From assembly GCA_030698375.1 (NCBI GenBank), contig JAUYLL010000144.1:1-55286 (forward strand): 55,286 bases of DNA, given 5' to 3'. The notes beneath the pieces are model-generated. The model ran no database searches, was not told the origin of the DNA, and was given only the letters and a program-made list of their open reading frames with translations. Within the stretch, counting starts at the first letter, position 1, and each line of letters starts with the position of its first letter. Of the stretch, positions 23,542-31,790 are shown in pieces. The stretch is from Nocardioides sp. Lineage in GTDB: Bacteria > Actinomycetota > Actinomycetes > Propionibacteriales > Nocardioidaceae. The position numbers were made by a program, and so were the translations under genes.

Positions 23542-24303
23542 ATGAGCCCCCGTCAGGTCGCCGTCCTGCTCTCCGCAATCGTGGCCGTCGTCGGCTCCAC
23601 CCTCGGCTCCGGGGCCTTCGGCGGTACGCCGATCGACCAGGCCGCGGGCGGCGCCCTGGACGCGGACGCGACCCTCATCGCACCGGCCGGCCCGGCGTTC
23701 TCGATCTGGGGGCTGATCTACGCCGCTCTGCTGCTGCTCGCCGTGGTCCAGGCGCTGCCCAGCCGCCGCCACGACGCCCGGCTCGATGCCGTGGGCTGGT
23801 GGGTGGCCGCCTCGCTGCTGCTCAACCTTGCCTGGATCGCGGTGGTCCAGGGCGGGTGGTTGCTGCTCAGCCTGGTCGTCATCGCCGCGCTCACCGTCGT
23901 GCTGGTCCGGACCTGGGCACTGCTGCGGGAGCGCGCGGCGAGCCGTGCGCAGCTGCTCACCGTCGACGTCCCGCTCGGGCTCTACCTCGGCTGGGTCGTC
24001 GCCGCGACCGCCGCCAATGCCGCCGCCTACGTCGACGCCGAGCTCTTCGACGTCGAGGTCCCCTACGCCCTGCTCCTCCTGGTCGTGGCGACCGGGCTCT
24101 CCGCAGGCCTGGCCCTCGCCCACCGCGCCGGGGCGGCCGTCGCCGGGGCGACCGCGTGGGGCGCGGCGTGGATCGCCTACGGCCGGCTCACCGGCGAGCC
24201 GGCATCCGAGGTCGTCGGCCTCGTCGCGATCGGCGCGGTGGTCGTGCTCCTCGTCGCCGGGGTCGTGTCGCTGCTGCGCACCCGCAGCCCCGCCGTGGCC
24301 TGA
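23542..24303 (+). CDS. TspO/tryptophan-rich sensory-like membrane protein
   Basis: 253-aa polytopic protein with about eight hydrophobic segments. PAGPAFSIWGLIYAALL near residues 50-66 is the typical motif of the tryptophan-rich sensory/TspO-related family, and the Trp-rich GWWVAASLLLNLAW near 82-95 fits too. It is longer than canonical TspO (about 160 aa), like other actinobacterial relatives. It begins 9 nt after the sirtuin stop, probably the last gene of that operon, and converges on an SDR gene 25 nt further on. Confidence 0.75.
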   Translation: MSPRQVAVLLSAIVAVVGSTLGSGAFGGTPIDQAAGGALDADATLIAPAGPAFSIWGLIYAALLLLAVVQALPSRRHDARLDAVGWWVAASLLLNLAWIAVVQGGWLLLSLVVIAALTVVLVRTWALLRERAASRAQLLTVDVPLGLYLGWVVAATAANAAAYVDAELFDVEVPYALLLLVVATGLSAGLALAHRAGAAVAGATAWGAAWIAYGRLTGEPASEVVGLVAIGAVVVLLVAGVVSLLRTRSPAVA

Positions 24304-24328
24304 GCCCGGGGGAGAGCCGCGGCAGCGC

Positions 24329-25114
24329 TCAGGACTCCCGGTGCACCTTGTGCTGGGCAGCCTGCGCGCGTGGCCGGATCACCATCTCGTCGATGTTGAC
24401 GTGGTGGGGCAGGGAGGCGACCCAGCGGACGGCCTCGGCGACGTCCTCGGCCACGAGCGGCTCGCGCACGCCCTCGTAGACCGCGTCGTACTTCTCCTGG
24501 TCCCCGGCGAACCGGTTGAGCGAGAACTCCGGGGTCTTCACCATGCCGGGGGCGATCTCGGTGACCCGGACCGGCTCCCCGCACAGCTCGAGCCGCAGCG
24601 TCTCGGTGAGCACCTTGGCGCCGTGCTTGGCGGCGGTGTAGCCGGCCCCGCCCTCGTAGGCGATCCGGCCGGCGGTCGACCCGATGGTGACCAGGAGGCC
24701 GTCGCCGCCGGCGCGCAGCGCGGGCAGCAGTGCCTGGGTCACCTGCAGGACGCCGAGGACGTTGACCTCGAACATCCACCGCCAGTCCGCGGGGTCGGCG
24801 GTCTCGACCGGGTCGCCACCGACCGCACCGCCCGCGTTGTTGACCAGCACGCGCAGCGGTCCGTCCAGCCCGTCGACCACCTCGGCGAGCCGGGCCACCT
24901 GGGCGCGGTCGGTGACGTCGCAGGCTACGGCCGTCCCGCCGGTCTCCGCGGCGAGCTCCTCGAGCCGCTCGACGCGGCGGGCGGCGAGCACGACGTGGAA
25001 GCCGTCGCCGGCCAGGGCGCGCGCGGTGGCGGCGCCGATGCCGCTCGAGGCGCCGGTGACGACGGCCACCCCGGCGGAGCCGGGCACGACGGGAGAGCGG
25101 GAGGGGGTGCTCAT
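24329..25114 (-). CDS. SDR family oxidoreductase (YdfG-like)
   Basis: 261-aa short-chain dehydrogenase. VVTGASSGIGAATARAL near residues 18-34, LAARRVERL (Arg favouring NADP), NNAGGAVGG near 92, IGSTAGRIAYEGGAGYTAAKHG near 143-164 with Ser, Tyr and Lys intact, and IAPGMVKT near 188. It resembles NADP-dependent 3-hydroxy acid dehydrogenases. The start ATG at 25114 follows AGGAG and overlaps the stop of the DCC gene by 4 nt, so the two are co-translated. Confidence 0.86.
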   Translation of the reverse strand: MSTPSRSPVVPGSAGVAVVTGASSGIGAATARALAGDGFHVVLAARRVERLEELAAETGGTAVACDVTDRAQVARLAEVVDGLDGPLRVLVNNAGGAVGGDPVETADPADWRWMFEVNVLGVLQVTQALLPALRAGGDGLLVTIGSTAGRIAYEGGAGYTAAKHGAKVLTETLRLELCGEPVRVTEIAPGMVKTPEFSLNRFAGDQEKYDAVYEGVREPLVAEDVAEAVRWVASLPHHVNIDEMVIRPRAQAAQHKVHRES

Positions 25115-25503
25115 CGCGGGGTACTCCTGGGGGGCTCGTCGGGCAGGTCGGGCTGGTCGGGGAGAGCACAGGCGCCCGAGGCGCCGGGCAGGCGGTGCCG
25201 GTTCCGGGCCACGATCTTGTACGCCGCCTCCGCGCCCGGCGCGCGACGGGCCACCGGCGCCAGCGTGCGGACCGCGCGGCGGCGGGAGGTGCCGAGGGCC
25301 ATCGCGATCGCGGCCGCGCCGGCGTACCGCCGATCGCCGTCGACCACCCACACCGACTCACCCACCTCGGCCTCGGTGAGCCCGAGCGCCGCGAGGTCGG
25401 GGACCTCCTGCCAGGTCCGGGCGGGAATGGTGCAGCCGAGGTCGCGCATCCAACCCAGGGAACGCGCGCAGAACCCGCAGTCCCCGTCCCAGATCAGCTC
25501 CAC
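25111..25503 (-). CDS. DCC family thiol-disulfide oxidoreductase-like protein
   Basis: 130-aa protein beginning LIWDGDCGFC, the DxxCxxC motif that defines the DCC (DUF393) family, followed by the conserved ARSLGWMR helix and AYKIVARNRHRLPG near residue 95. It starts with GTG 25503 and ends in a 4-nt overlap with the SDR. Predicted cytosolic thiol oxidoreductase; no partner is known. It is divergent from mshA, a mycothiol gene, which is suggestive but not proof of a thiol link. Confidence 0.82.
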   Translation of the reverse strand: MELIWDGDCGFCARSLGWMRDLGCTIPARTWQEVPDLAALGLTEAEVGESVWVVDGDRRYAGAAAIAMALGTSRRRAVRTLAPVARRAPGAEAAYKIVARNRHRLPGASGACALPDQPDLPDEPPRSTPR

Positions 25504-25665
25504 CCCGCCAGCCTACGACCGGCGTGCGACCGGTGCAGGCGGGGTGGGACGGGTCCGCGGCACCGGTCCGTCGGGGCGCTGGGTGGGTGCCGCTAGCCTC
25601 GTGCCAGCGGGAATCGCGCGGCCGGGCCGGGTGTTGACCCCCCGGAACCGGAGCAGGAGGTGTGC

Positions 25666-26988
25666 ATGACGCAGGGGACCATCGCCCCGCTGCGCCGTCT
25701 TCCCGTCGTCCCCGCACGCCGCGGGCCGAGGTCGGTGCACGGCCGCGTTGCCATGATCAGCTTGCACACCTCGCCGCTGGACCAGCCCGGCGTGGGTGAC
25801 GCCGGCGGCATGAACGTCTACGTCCTCGAGCTCGCCAAGCGGCTCGCGGCCACCGACCTGGCCGTCGAGATCTTCACCCGAGCCACCTCCTCCCAGCTGC
25901 CGCCGGTCGTCGAGGCCGCGCCGGGCGTGCTGGTGCGCCACGTCGACGCCGGTCCCTACTCCGGCCTCACCAAGGACGAGCTCCCCGGCCAGCAGTGCGT
26001 GTTCGCCCGCGAGGTGCTCCGCCAGGAGGCCCGCCACGCGCAGGGCTGGTACGACGCCGTGCACACCCACTACTGGCTCTCGGGCCAGGTCGGGGCGCTG
26101 CTGCGCGACCGGTGGGGCGTGCCGCTGGTGCACACGATGCACACGATGGCGAGGGTGAAGAACCAGGCGCTGGCCGCCGGTGACCAGCCCGAGCCGCACT
26201 CCCGCGTGATCGGCGAGCAGCAGGTCGTCGATTCCGCTGACATGCTCATCGCCAACACCGACCTCGAGGCCGCCCAGCTGACCGGGCTGTACGACGCCGA
26301 CCCCGACCGGGTCGCCGTCGTCCACCCCGGCGTCGACCTCGGGGTCTTCCGGCCGCAGCCGCAGGCCGACGCGCGCCGTCGCCTGGGGATCCCCGTCGAC
26401 GCCGCGGTGCTGCTGTTCGCCGGCCGGATCCAGCCGCTCAAGGGGCCTGACGTGCTGCTGCACGCGGTCGCGCGGCTGCTCGAGCGGCGCCCCGACCTGC
26501 GGCACCGGCTGGTGGTCCCTGTCGTGGGCGGCCCGTCCGGCTCCGGCCTCGAGCACCCCGAGGCGCTGGCCCAGCTCGCCGACGCCCTCGGCATCGCCGA
26601 CGTCGTGCGCTTCGTGCCGCCGGTGGCCCAGACCGGCCTGCGGGACTGGTACGCCGCCGCGACGGTCGCCTGCGTGCCGTCCTTCAACGAGTCCTTCGGC
26701 CTGGTCGCCGTCGAGGCACAGGCCTGCGGCACCCCGGTCGTCGCCGCCGCCGTCGGTGGGCTGACCACCGCCGTCGCCCACGACCGGTCCGGCCTCCTCG
26801 TCGACGGCCACGCCCCCGAGGCCTGGGCCGCCGCCCTCGAGCGGGTGGTCGGCGCCCCTGCGCTGCGCGAGCGGCTCGCCGTGGGTGCCCTCGCGCACGC
26901 CCGCGGGTTCGCCTGGGAGCGCACCGCCGAGGCCACCCGCGCCGTCTACCAGCGTGCCGGCCACCAGGTCGCCGCCGCGGCGCTGTGA
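25666..26988 (+). CDS. mshA: D-inositol-3-phosphate glycosyltransferase MshA
   Basis: 440-aa GT4 glycosyltransferase that transfers GlcNAc from UDP-GlcNAc to 1L-inositol-3-phosphate, the first step of mycothiol biosynthesis. The N-terminal [21 protein letters not shown] (conserved GGMNVY near residues 44-50) is characteristic of Msh[10 protein letters not shown] near 130, [11 protein letters not shown] near 155, PGVDLGVF near 226, [12 protein letters not shown] near 255 and the Glu-rich [12 protein letters not shown] near 340 follow. AGGAGG at 25655-25660 sets the ATG at 25666. A ybjN gene follows, as in mycobacteria (Rv0486-Rv0487). Confidence 0.95.
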   Translation: MTQGTIAPLRRLPVVPARRGPRSVHGRVAMISLHTSPLDQPGVGDAGGMNVYVLELAKRLAATDLAVEIFTRATSSQLPPVVEAAPGVLVRHVDAGPYSGLTKDELPGQQCVFAREVLRQEARHAQGWYDAVHTHYWLSGQVGALLRDRWGVPLVHTMHTMARVKNQALAAGDQPEPHSRVIGEQQVVDSADMLIANTDLEAAQLTGLYDADPDRVAVVHPGVDLGVFRPQPQADARRRLGIPVDAAVLLFAGRIQPLKGPDVLLHAVARLLERRPDLRHRLVVPVVGGPSGSGLEHPEALAQLADALGIADVVRFVPPVAQTGLRDWYAAATVACVPSFNESFGLVAVEAQACGTPVVAAAVGGLTTAVAHDRSGLLVDGHAPEAWAAALERVVGAPALRERLAVGALAHARGFAWERTAEATRAVYQRAGHQVAAAAL

Positions 26989-27018
26989 CCCGCACCGCCC
27001 GAGGACCGAGGAGCCAGC

Positions 27019-27513
27019 GTGGGTGAGCAACAGGATCGGGCGCGCGAGGTGCTGGTCGGCTACCTCGCCGACAACGACCTCGAGCACGAGCAGGCGGGCG
27101 AGAACGCCTGGTCGATCACGCTGCCGGGGGAGCGCAAGCTCCAGGTGCCCGTGCGGCTCGACGTCGGGGAGCACGCCCTCGGAGTGCACGCCTTCGTCTG
27201 CCGACGCCCCGACGAGGAGCACGAGCGGGTCTACCGCTGGCTGCTGGAGAAGAACCTGCGAATGTTCGCGGTCTCCTTCGCCCTCGACCGGCTCGGCGAC
27301 ATCTACCTCGACGCCCGGCTGCCGCTGACCACGGTCTCCGTCGAGGAGCTCGACCGGCTGCTCGGGGCGGTGCTCACCTACGCCGACGAGTCGTTCAACA
27401 CCATCCTCGAGCTCGGCTTCGCCACCTCCATCCGCAAGGAGTGGGAGTGGCGCACCTCCCGGGGGGAGTCGACCCGCAACCTCGAGGCCTTCCGGGGCTG
27501 GCTCGAGCGCTGA
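27019..27513 (+). CDS. YbjN domain-containing protein
   Basis: 164-aa protein with a full YbjN fold: NAWSITLPGERKLQVPV near residues 30-46, VCRRPDEEHERVYRWLLEKN near 55-75 and ADESFNTILELGFATSIRKE near 120-140. YbjN proteins relate to type III secretion chaperones and are of unclear function; the actinobacterial copy sits directly after mshA. The GTG start follows GAGGAG, 30 nt after the mshA stop. It converges on the beta-lactamase-family gene with a 1-nt gap. Confidence 0.87.
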   Translation: MGEQQDRAREVLVGYLADNDLEHEQAGENAWSITLPGERKLQVPVRLDVGEHALGVHAFVCRRPDEEHERVYRWLLEKNLRMFAVSFALDRLGDIYLDARLPLTTVSVEELDRLLGAVLTYADESFNTILELGFATSIRKEWEWRTSRGESTRNLEAFRGWLER

Positions 27514-27514
27514 G

Positions 27515-28507
27515 TCAACCCAGCAGGTCCCAGAACGCGCCGAACGCGTCCAGGGTCCCGGCGGTGTCCATGCCCTGCCAGGTGAAGAGCGCGGCCGCGC
27601 GGCGGCGCCCCGGGGCGGCGTACCCGATGGTGCCGAGCCCGCCCGCCCACCCGACCAGACCGTCGGGGCGCACCTCGACGTGGTGGCCCCAGCCGCTCCC
27701 GTCCCCGAGGAAGTCGGTCGTCCCCGTCCTCTGGGACGGGGTGAGCTGGTCGGTGCACATCGCGCGCACTGATCCCGCCTCCAGGACCGGGCCACCGGCG
27801 TCGGCGAGCGCGGCGAGGAAGAGCAGCTGGTCCGCCACCGTCGACCAGAGGCCGGTGGCCAGGGACTGGAGCTCGACACCCGCGGCGAAGTCGGTCTCGG
27901 CCATGCCCAACGGCCCGGTGACGTGCCTGCGGAGCAGGTCGCGGGGGGAGTGCCCGGTCGCCCGCTCGAGAAGGACCCCGAGCACGTCGCTGCTGGTGTG
28001 GTAGCGCCACGTCCTTCCGGGTTGGTCGGCCAGGGGCAGCCGCCCCAGCCGGCGCATGAGCTCGTCCGGGGTCATCGGCGGCGCGTGCGGGCTCGGCGCG
28101 ACCTGCTGCTCGGCCATCGCCTCGGCCAGCGGCCCGCCCTCGCCCACCCACCCGAATCCGGGCGTCATCGTCAGCAGGTGGCGCAGCGTGATCGGGCGCT
28201 CCGCCGCGACGGTGTCGTCCAGCCGCGCCCCGGGACGGGCGAGCACCCGCGGCGCGGCCAGCTCGGGCAGCCACCGGCCCACCGGGTCGTCCAGGGCGAC
28301 CACCCCGAGCTCGACCAGGCGCAGTGTGAGCGCACCGGCCATTGGCTTGGTGCACGACGCGATCGGCGCGGGCTCCTCCGCGCTGCGGCAGCCCCCCGCG
28401 GCGAGCCGCGTCGTGTCGTCGGCGCGGACCCCCGCTGCCCACCCCTCCAGGGCGCCGTCGTCGACGAGCCGGTCGAGGGTGTCGGCGAGCCGAGCCAGCG
28501 AGGTCAC
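27515..28507 (-). CDS. Serine hydrolase, beta-lactamase/class C family
   Basis: 330-aa serine hydrolase. The nucleophile SxxK is SCTK in IASCTKPMAG near residue 51, the second motif is YHTSSDVLG near 170, and a GWAGGLGT segment near 290 stands in the third-motif position. There is no signal peptide, so an esterase or peptidase acting in the cytosol is more likely than a resistance enzyme. GTG 28507 overlaps the stop of the EamA transporter gene by 4 nt. The pair interrupts the mshA-gpm-senX3 neighbourhood seen in mycobacteria. Confidence 0.82.
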   Translation of the reverse strand: MTSLARLADTLDRLVDDGALEGWAAGVRADDTTRLAAGGCRSAEEPAPIASCTKPMAGALTLRLVELGVVALDDPVGRWLPELAAPRVLARPGARLDDTVAAERPITLRHLLTMTPGFGWVGEGGPLAEAMAEQQVAPSPHAPPMTPDELMRRLGRLPLADQPGRTWRYHTSSDVLGVLLERATGHSPRDLLRRHVTGPLGMAETDFAAGVELQSLATGLWSTVADQLLFLAALADAGGPVLEAGSVRAMCTDQLTPSQRTGTTDFLGDGSGWGHHVEVRPDGLVGWAGGLGTIGYAAPGRRRAAALFTWQGMDTAGTLDAFGAFWDLLG

Positions 28508-29514
28508 CGCGCGACCCCCGCGCCGTCGTCCGTCGCGGGCCGGGAGGCCGACTCCTCGGAGGCGGCGGCGCTGCCGACCACCGGCCGCACCGCCGCGGGA
28601 CGGCGCCGGGAGAGCAGCACACCCACGACGCACAGCGCCCCACCGAGGTACGCCGCCACCGGGGGTGTCTCCCCGAGCGTCGCCCAGGCGATCACCACCG
28701 TGAGCACCGGCACAAGGAACGTGAGGATCGAGAGCCGCGAGGCGTCGAAGTGGTGCAGCGCGAACGCCCAGGTCGTGAAGGCCAGCGCGGTCGGGAAGAG
28801 CCCGAGGTAGCCGAGCAGCCACAGCGTGGCCGCGTCGGCGGTGCGGACCACCTCGACCAGGTCACCCGCCCAGGGCAGGCAGACCACCGCACCGATCACG
28901 CATGCCAGCCAGGTCACCTCCATCGCCGGCAGCGTGCGCACCAGAGGCTTCTGGGTCACCACCCCGATCGCGTAGGTCGCCGCGGCCAGCACCCCGAGGA
29001 GGACCCCGATGAGGTCACCGTTGCTGCCCTCGGCCATCGCGGTGCCGATGACGACGATGCCGGAGAGCCCGACGAGCACGCCGGCCAGCACCCACCGGCT
29101 GAAGACCTCGCCGAGGAAGAGCACCGCGAGCACGGCGACCAGCAGCGGTCCCACCTGCACGAGCATCGCGGCCGTGCCGGCGTCGATGCGCCGCTCGGAC
29201 TCGTTGAGCGCCAGGTTGTAAACCCCGAACCAGGCCGTGCCGCAGACCAGCATCAGCCACCACTGCCGGCCGATCGGCCAGCGCGGCCTGCGCCCGGCCG
29301 CGGAGCCCGACGTACGGCGCGGGCGGAGGGCGAGTAGCACGCCGAGCGCGGCCGCGGCCACGACGAGCCGCCCCAGGCTCAGTGCACCGGGGTTGACCGT
29401 CTCGCCGAGGTGCCGGATCGCGACGAACGCCGAGGCCCACAGCAGCAGGGTGGTGGCGGCCGCGGCGGCGGGCAGCCAAGCCGCGACGGGGCGCGGCGGG
29501 GGCAGGACGGTCAC
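28504..29514 (-). CDS. EamA/DMT family transporter
   Basis: 336-aa membrane protein with ten hydrophobic segments arranged as two EamA repeats. The first repeat starts WASAFVAIRHLGETVNPGAL-like near residues 26-45; the second is marked by ATYAIGVVTQKPL near 186 and FPTALAFTTWAFALHHF near 240. Drug/metabolite transporter family, probably an exporter of small metabolites or amino acids. The C terminus is a polar tail of about 25 residues. It is upstream of and overlaps the serine hydrolase gene, and is divergent from a small acidic protein gene. Confidence 0.86.
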   Translation of the reverse strand: MTVLPPPRPVAAWLPAAAAATTLLLWASAFVAIRHLGETVNPGALSLGRLVVAAAALGVLLALRPRRTSGSAAGRRPRWPIGRQWWLMLVCGTAWFGVYNLALNESERRIDAGTAAMLVQVGPLLVAVLAVLFLGEVFSRWVLAGVLVGLSGIVVIGTAMAEGSNGDLIGVLLGVLAAATYAIGVVTQKPLVRTLPAMEVTWLACVIGAVVCLPWAGDLVEVVRTADAATLWLLGYLGLFPTALAFTTWAFALHHFDASRLSILTFLVPVLTVVIAWATLGETPPVAAYLGGALCVVGVLLSRRRPAAVRPVVGSAAASEESASRPATDDGAGVAR

Positions 29515-29595
29515 CCGAGGAATCTAAAGGGCCGCGGGGGCATGCCGACACCGGGTTTCGGCGTACGACCGGGCGTGGTGGGGTACCGGTGCTCC

Positions 29596-29784
29596 ATGAG
29601 CAACCACACCGCCGAGAGCTTCGAGGGCGACGAGCACAACGAGGAGCACGCCGAGAACGTCGCGGCGCCCGACGAGGAGCGCACCGCCAGCATCGACGAC
29701 GACCAGCTCCCCGAGGACCTCCAGCCCACCGAGGACAACCCGCTGGCGCAGGACCCCGAGGAGGGTCAGAGCTCCAGCTTGTAG
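29596..29784 (+). CDS. Small acidic hypothetical protein
   Basis: 62-aa highly acidic protein (about a third Asp/Glu), starting MSNHTAESFEGDEHNEEH and ending QSSSL. It has no domain, membrane segment or signal. The composition suggests a disordered protein. ATG 29596 has no strong Shine-Dalgarno. Its last 14 coding bases nearly repeat a 14-nt stretch 43 nt downstream that lies at the regX3 3' end on the opposite strand. Coding confidence comes from normal codon third-position use. Confidence 0.6.
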   Translation: MSNHTAESFEGDEHNEEHAENVAAPDEERTASIDDDQLPEDLQPTEDNPLAQDPEEGQSSSL

Positions 29785-29808
29785 CCGCACCGGACCTACG
29801 GCGCGGAA

Positions 29809-30486
29809 CTACAGCTCGAGCTTGTACCCCAAGCCGCGGACGGTCACGAGGTACTGCGGCAGGGACGGGTCCGGTTCGAGTTTGGCCCGCAGCCGCTTCA
29901 CGTGCACGTCCAGGGTCTTGGTGTCCCCGACGTAGTCCGACCCCCACACGCGGTCGATCAGCTGGCCGCGGGTGAGCACGCGTCCGGGGTTGCGCAGGAA
30001 CATCTCGAGGAGCTCGAACTCCTTCAGCGGCAGGCGCACGTCGGTGCCGTCGATCGTGACCTGGTGCCGCTCGACGTCCATCCGCACCGGCCCCGCCTCG
30101 AGGGTGACCGGCGCCAGGTCGGGCTCGGTGCCGCGCCGCAGGACCGCCCGGATGCGGGCGACGAGCTCGCGGGGAGAGTAGGGCTTGGTGACGTAGTCAT
30201 CGGCGCCGAGCTCGAGGCCGACGACCTTGTCGACCTCGTCGTCCTTCGCACTGACCATGATCACCGGCACGCTCGAGGTCTGCCGGATCTGGCGGCAGAC
30301 CTCCGTCCCCGGCATCCCGGGCAGCATCAGGTCCAGCAGGACGATGTCGGCGCCGTGGCGGTCGAACTCGGTGATGGCGTCGGGCCCGGTGGCCGCGATG
30401 GCGACCTCGAAGCCCTCCTTGCGGAGCATGTAGGCGAGCGCGTCGCTGTAGCTCTCTTCGTCCTCGACGACGAGTACCCGGGTCAC
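29809..30486 (-). CDS. regX3: Response regulator RegX3/PhoP
   Basis: 225-aa OmpR-type response regulator. The receiver domain has acidic residues E8-D9-E10, phospho-acceptor Asp52 in VLLDLMLPG, Ser79 and Lys101 in VTKPYSPRE. The DNA-binding winged helix spans about residues 130-225 with LPLKEFELLEMFLRNPGRVLTR-type sequence and VRGLGYKLEL at the end. GTG start after AGGAGG, overlapping the senX3 stop by 4 nt. The pair controls the phosphate-starvation response in actinobacteria. A PHO box in the senX3-phoU gap suggests autoregulation. Confidence 0.94.
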   Translation of the reverse strand: MTRVLVVEDEESYSDALAYMLRKEGFEVAIAATGPDAITEFDRHGADIVLLDLMLPGMPGTEVCRQIRQTSSVPVIMVSAKDDEVDKVVGLELGADDYVTKPYSPRELVARIRAVLRRGTEPDLAPVTLEAGPVRMDVERHQVTIDGTDVRLPLKEFELLEMFLRNPGRVLTRGQLIDRVWGSDYVGDTKTLDVHVKRLRAKLEPDPSLPQYLVTVRGLGYKLEL

Positions 30487-31688
30487 GGGCGTACCTCCTG
30501 GCTGGGGTCGGTGGGACGCCCGGGGGCGCCATCGGTCGGGGTGCTCCCGGTCGGCAGGGACAGGGTGAACGTCGACCCCTGGCCCTCGACCGACCAGACG
30601 GTCACGTCACCGCCGTGCGCGGCCGCGACGTGCTTGACGATGGAGAGACCGAGGCCGGTGCCGCCGGTGGAGCGGTGCCGGGCGGGGTCGACGCGGTAGA
30701 ACCGCTCGAAGATCCGGTCCAGCTCGGTGCCGGGGATGCCAATGCCCTGGTCGGTGACGGCGAGGTCGACCATGCCGCTGCCGTCGGTACGCCGGCTCAC
30801 ACCGACGACGACGGTCGACCCCCCGGGGGAGTAGGCGACCGCGTTGCTGACCAGGTTGGCGACCGCGACGGCGACCTGCTCGTGGTTGCCGAGCAGCTGG
30901 ACACCGCGCTCGCCGCTGCGCGCCAGCCGGATGCCGCGGGCCTCGGCGTCGATGGAGACCTCGTCGAGGGCGCGGTCGACGACCGCGTCGACCTCGACGG
31001 TTCCGGGCTCGTCGACGGGGTCGTCGCCCTGGAGGCGGGAGAGCTCGATGATCTGCTGAACGAGGCGCCCCAGCCGCTCGGACTCCTTGTGCATGCGGGT
31101 GGCGAAGCGCTGCACCGCCTCGGGGTCGTCGGCGGCCTCCTGGACGGCCTCCGACAGCAGCCGGATGGCGCCGACCGGTGTCTTCAGCTCGTGGGAGACG
31201 TTGGCGACGAAGTCACGGCGGACAGCGTCGACCCGGCGCTCCCGGGTGCGGTCCTCGACCAGGGCGAGGACCAGTCGCGAGCCCAGTGGCGCGACGCGTG
31301 CGGTGACGGTGCGGGAGAGACCGCCGCCGAGCGGCGGGATGACGATCTCGGTGTCGCGGATCTGGCCGTCCCGGCGTACCGCGTGGACCAGGTCGGCCAG
31401 CTGGTCGGGGAGGATCTTGTCCCCGCGGAGCAGGCCCAGGGGGTACGCCGGTGCCGACGCCTTGAGGACCCGGTCGTCCTCGTCGACCACGAGGGCGCTG
31501 GAGCGCAGGGCCGAGAGCACGGTGGCCACGCCCGGCGGGAGCAGCGGCTCCGGCGCCGTGGCGGTTCGTCGCTGCTGGGCGTCGCTGACCCGCCAGGCCA
31601 GTACGACGCCGCCGCCCAGCACCGCGCCGAGTAGCGCGAAGAGGAGGGCCTGCGTCGTTGGGTCCACGTATCGGATCGTACGCAGCAC
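30483..31688 (-). CDS. senX3: Sensor histidine kinase SenX3/PhoR
   Basis: 401-aa kinase with one N-terminal membrane segment (about residues 13-33), a PAS-like region around 60-150, the H box FVANVSHELKTP with His166, an N box NLVSNAVAYSPGG near 277, and G boxes DQGIGIPG and GGTGLGLSIVK. The start is GTG 31688; a second GTG at 31667 would give a more SenX3-like N terminus, and neither has a strong ribosome-binding site. It is first in the senX3-regX3 operon and divergent from phoU, an arrangement that fits control by inorganic phosphate. Confidence 0.93.
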   Translation of the reverse strand: MLRTIRYVDPTTQALLFALLGAVLGGGVVLAWRVSDAQQRRTATAPEPLLPPGVATVLSALRSSALVVDEDDRVLKASAPAYPLGLLRGDKILPDQLADLVHAVRRDGQIRDTEIVIPPLGGGLSRTVTARVAPLGSRLVLALVEDRTRERRVDAVRRDFVANVSHELKTPVGAIRLLSEAVQEAADDPEAVQRFATRMHKESERLGRLVQQIIELSRLQGDDPVDEPGTVEVDAVVDRALDEVSIDAEARGIRLARSGERGVQLLGNHEQVAVAVANLVSNAVAYSPGGSTVVVGVSRRTDGSGMVDLAVTDQGIGIPGTELDRIFERFYRVDPARHRSTGGTGLGLSIVKHVAAAHGGDVTVWSVEGQGSTFTLSLPTGSTPTDGAPGRPTDPSQEVRP

Positions 31689-31729
31689 GACACCTGCTGC
31701 TCGCTCGGGAAGCCGCTCCGTCGGGGACT

Positions 31730-31751
31730 GTTCACCGCACGTTCACTGGTC
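31730..31751 (+). promoter_or_regulatory. PHO box (PhoP/RegX3 binding site) between senX3 and phoU
   Basis: Two adjacent 11-nt direct repeats, GTTCACCGCAC at 31730-31740 and GTTCACTGGTC at 31741-31751, match the Streptomyces PhoP direct-repeat unit (G-G/T-TCAYYYR). A weaker third unit, GGTCACCGCGA, lies at 31762-31772, 5 nt before a TACGGT -10 at 31778-31783. The site lies in the 102-nt gap between senX3 and phoU and is oriented toward phoU. Confidence 0.75.
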
Positions 31752-31790
31752 GACGCCACGAGGTCACCGCGATTGCGTACGGTGCTCACT

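Noticed and set aside
25513-27879. 788-codon minus-strand frame opposite mshA and ybjN
   Set aside because: mshA and ybjN are certain; the mirror frame is low-complexity and shows no domain.
27515-28507. Antibiotic-resistance beta-lactamase
   Set aside because: There is no signal peptide, and the third motif is atypical; general serine-hydrolase family membership is all that can be claimed.
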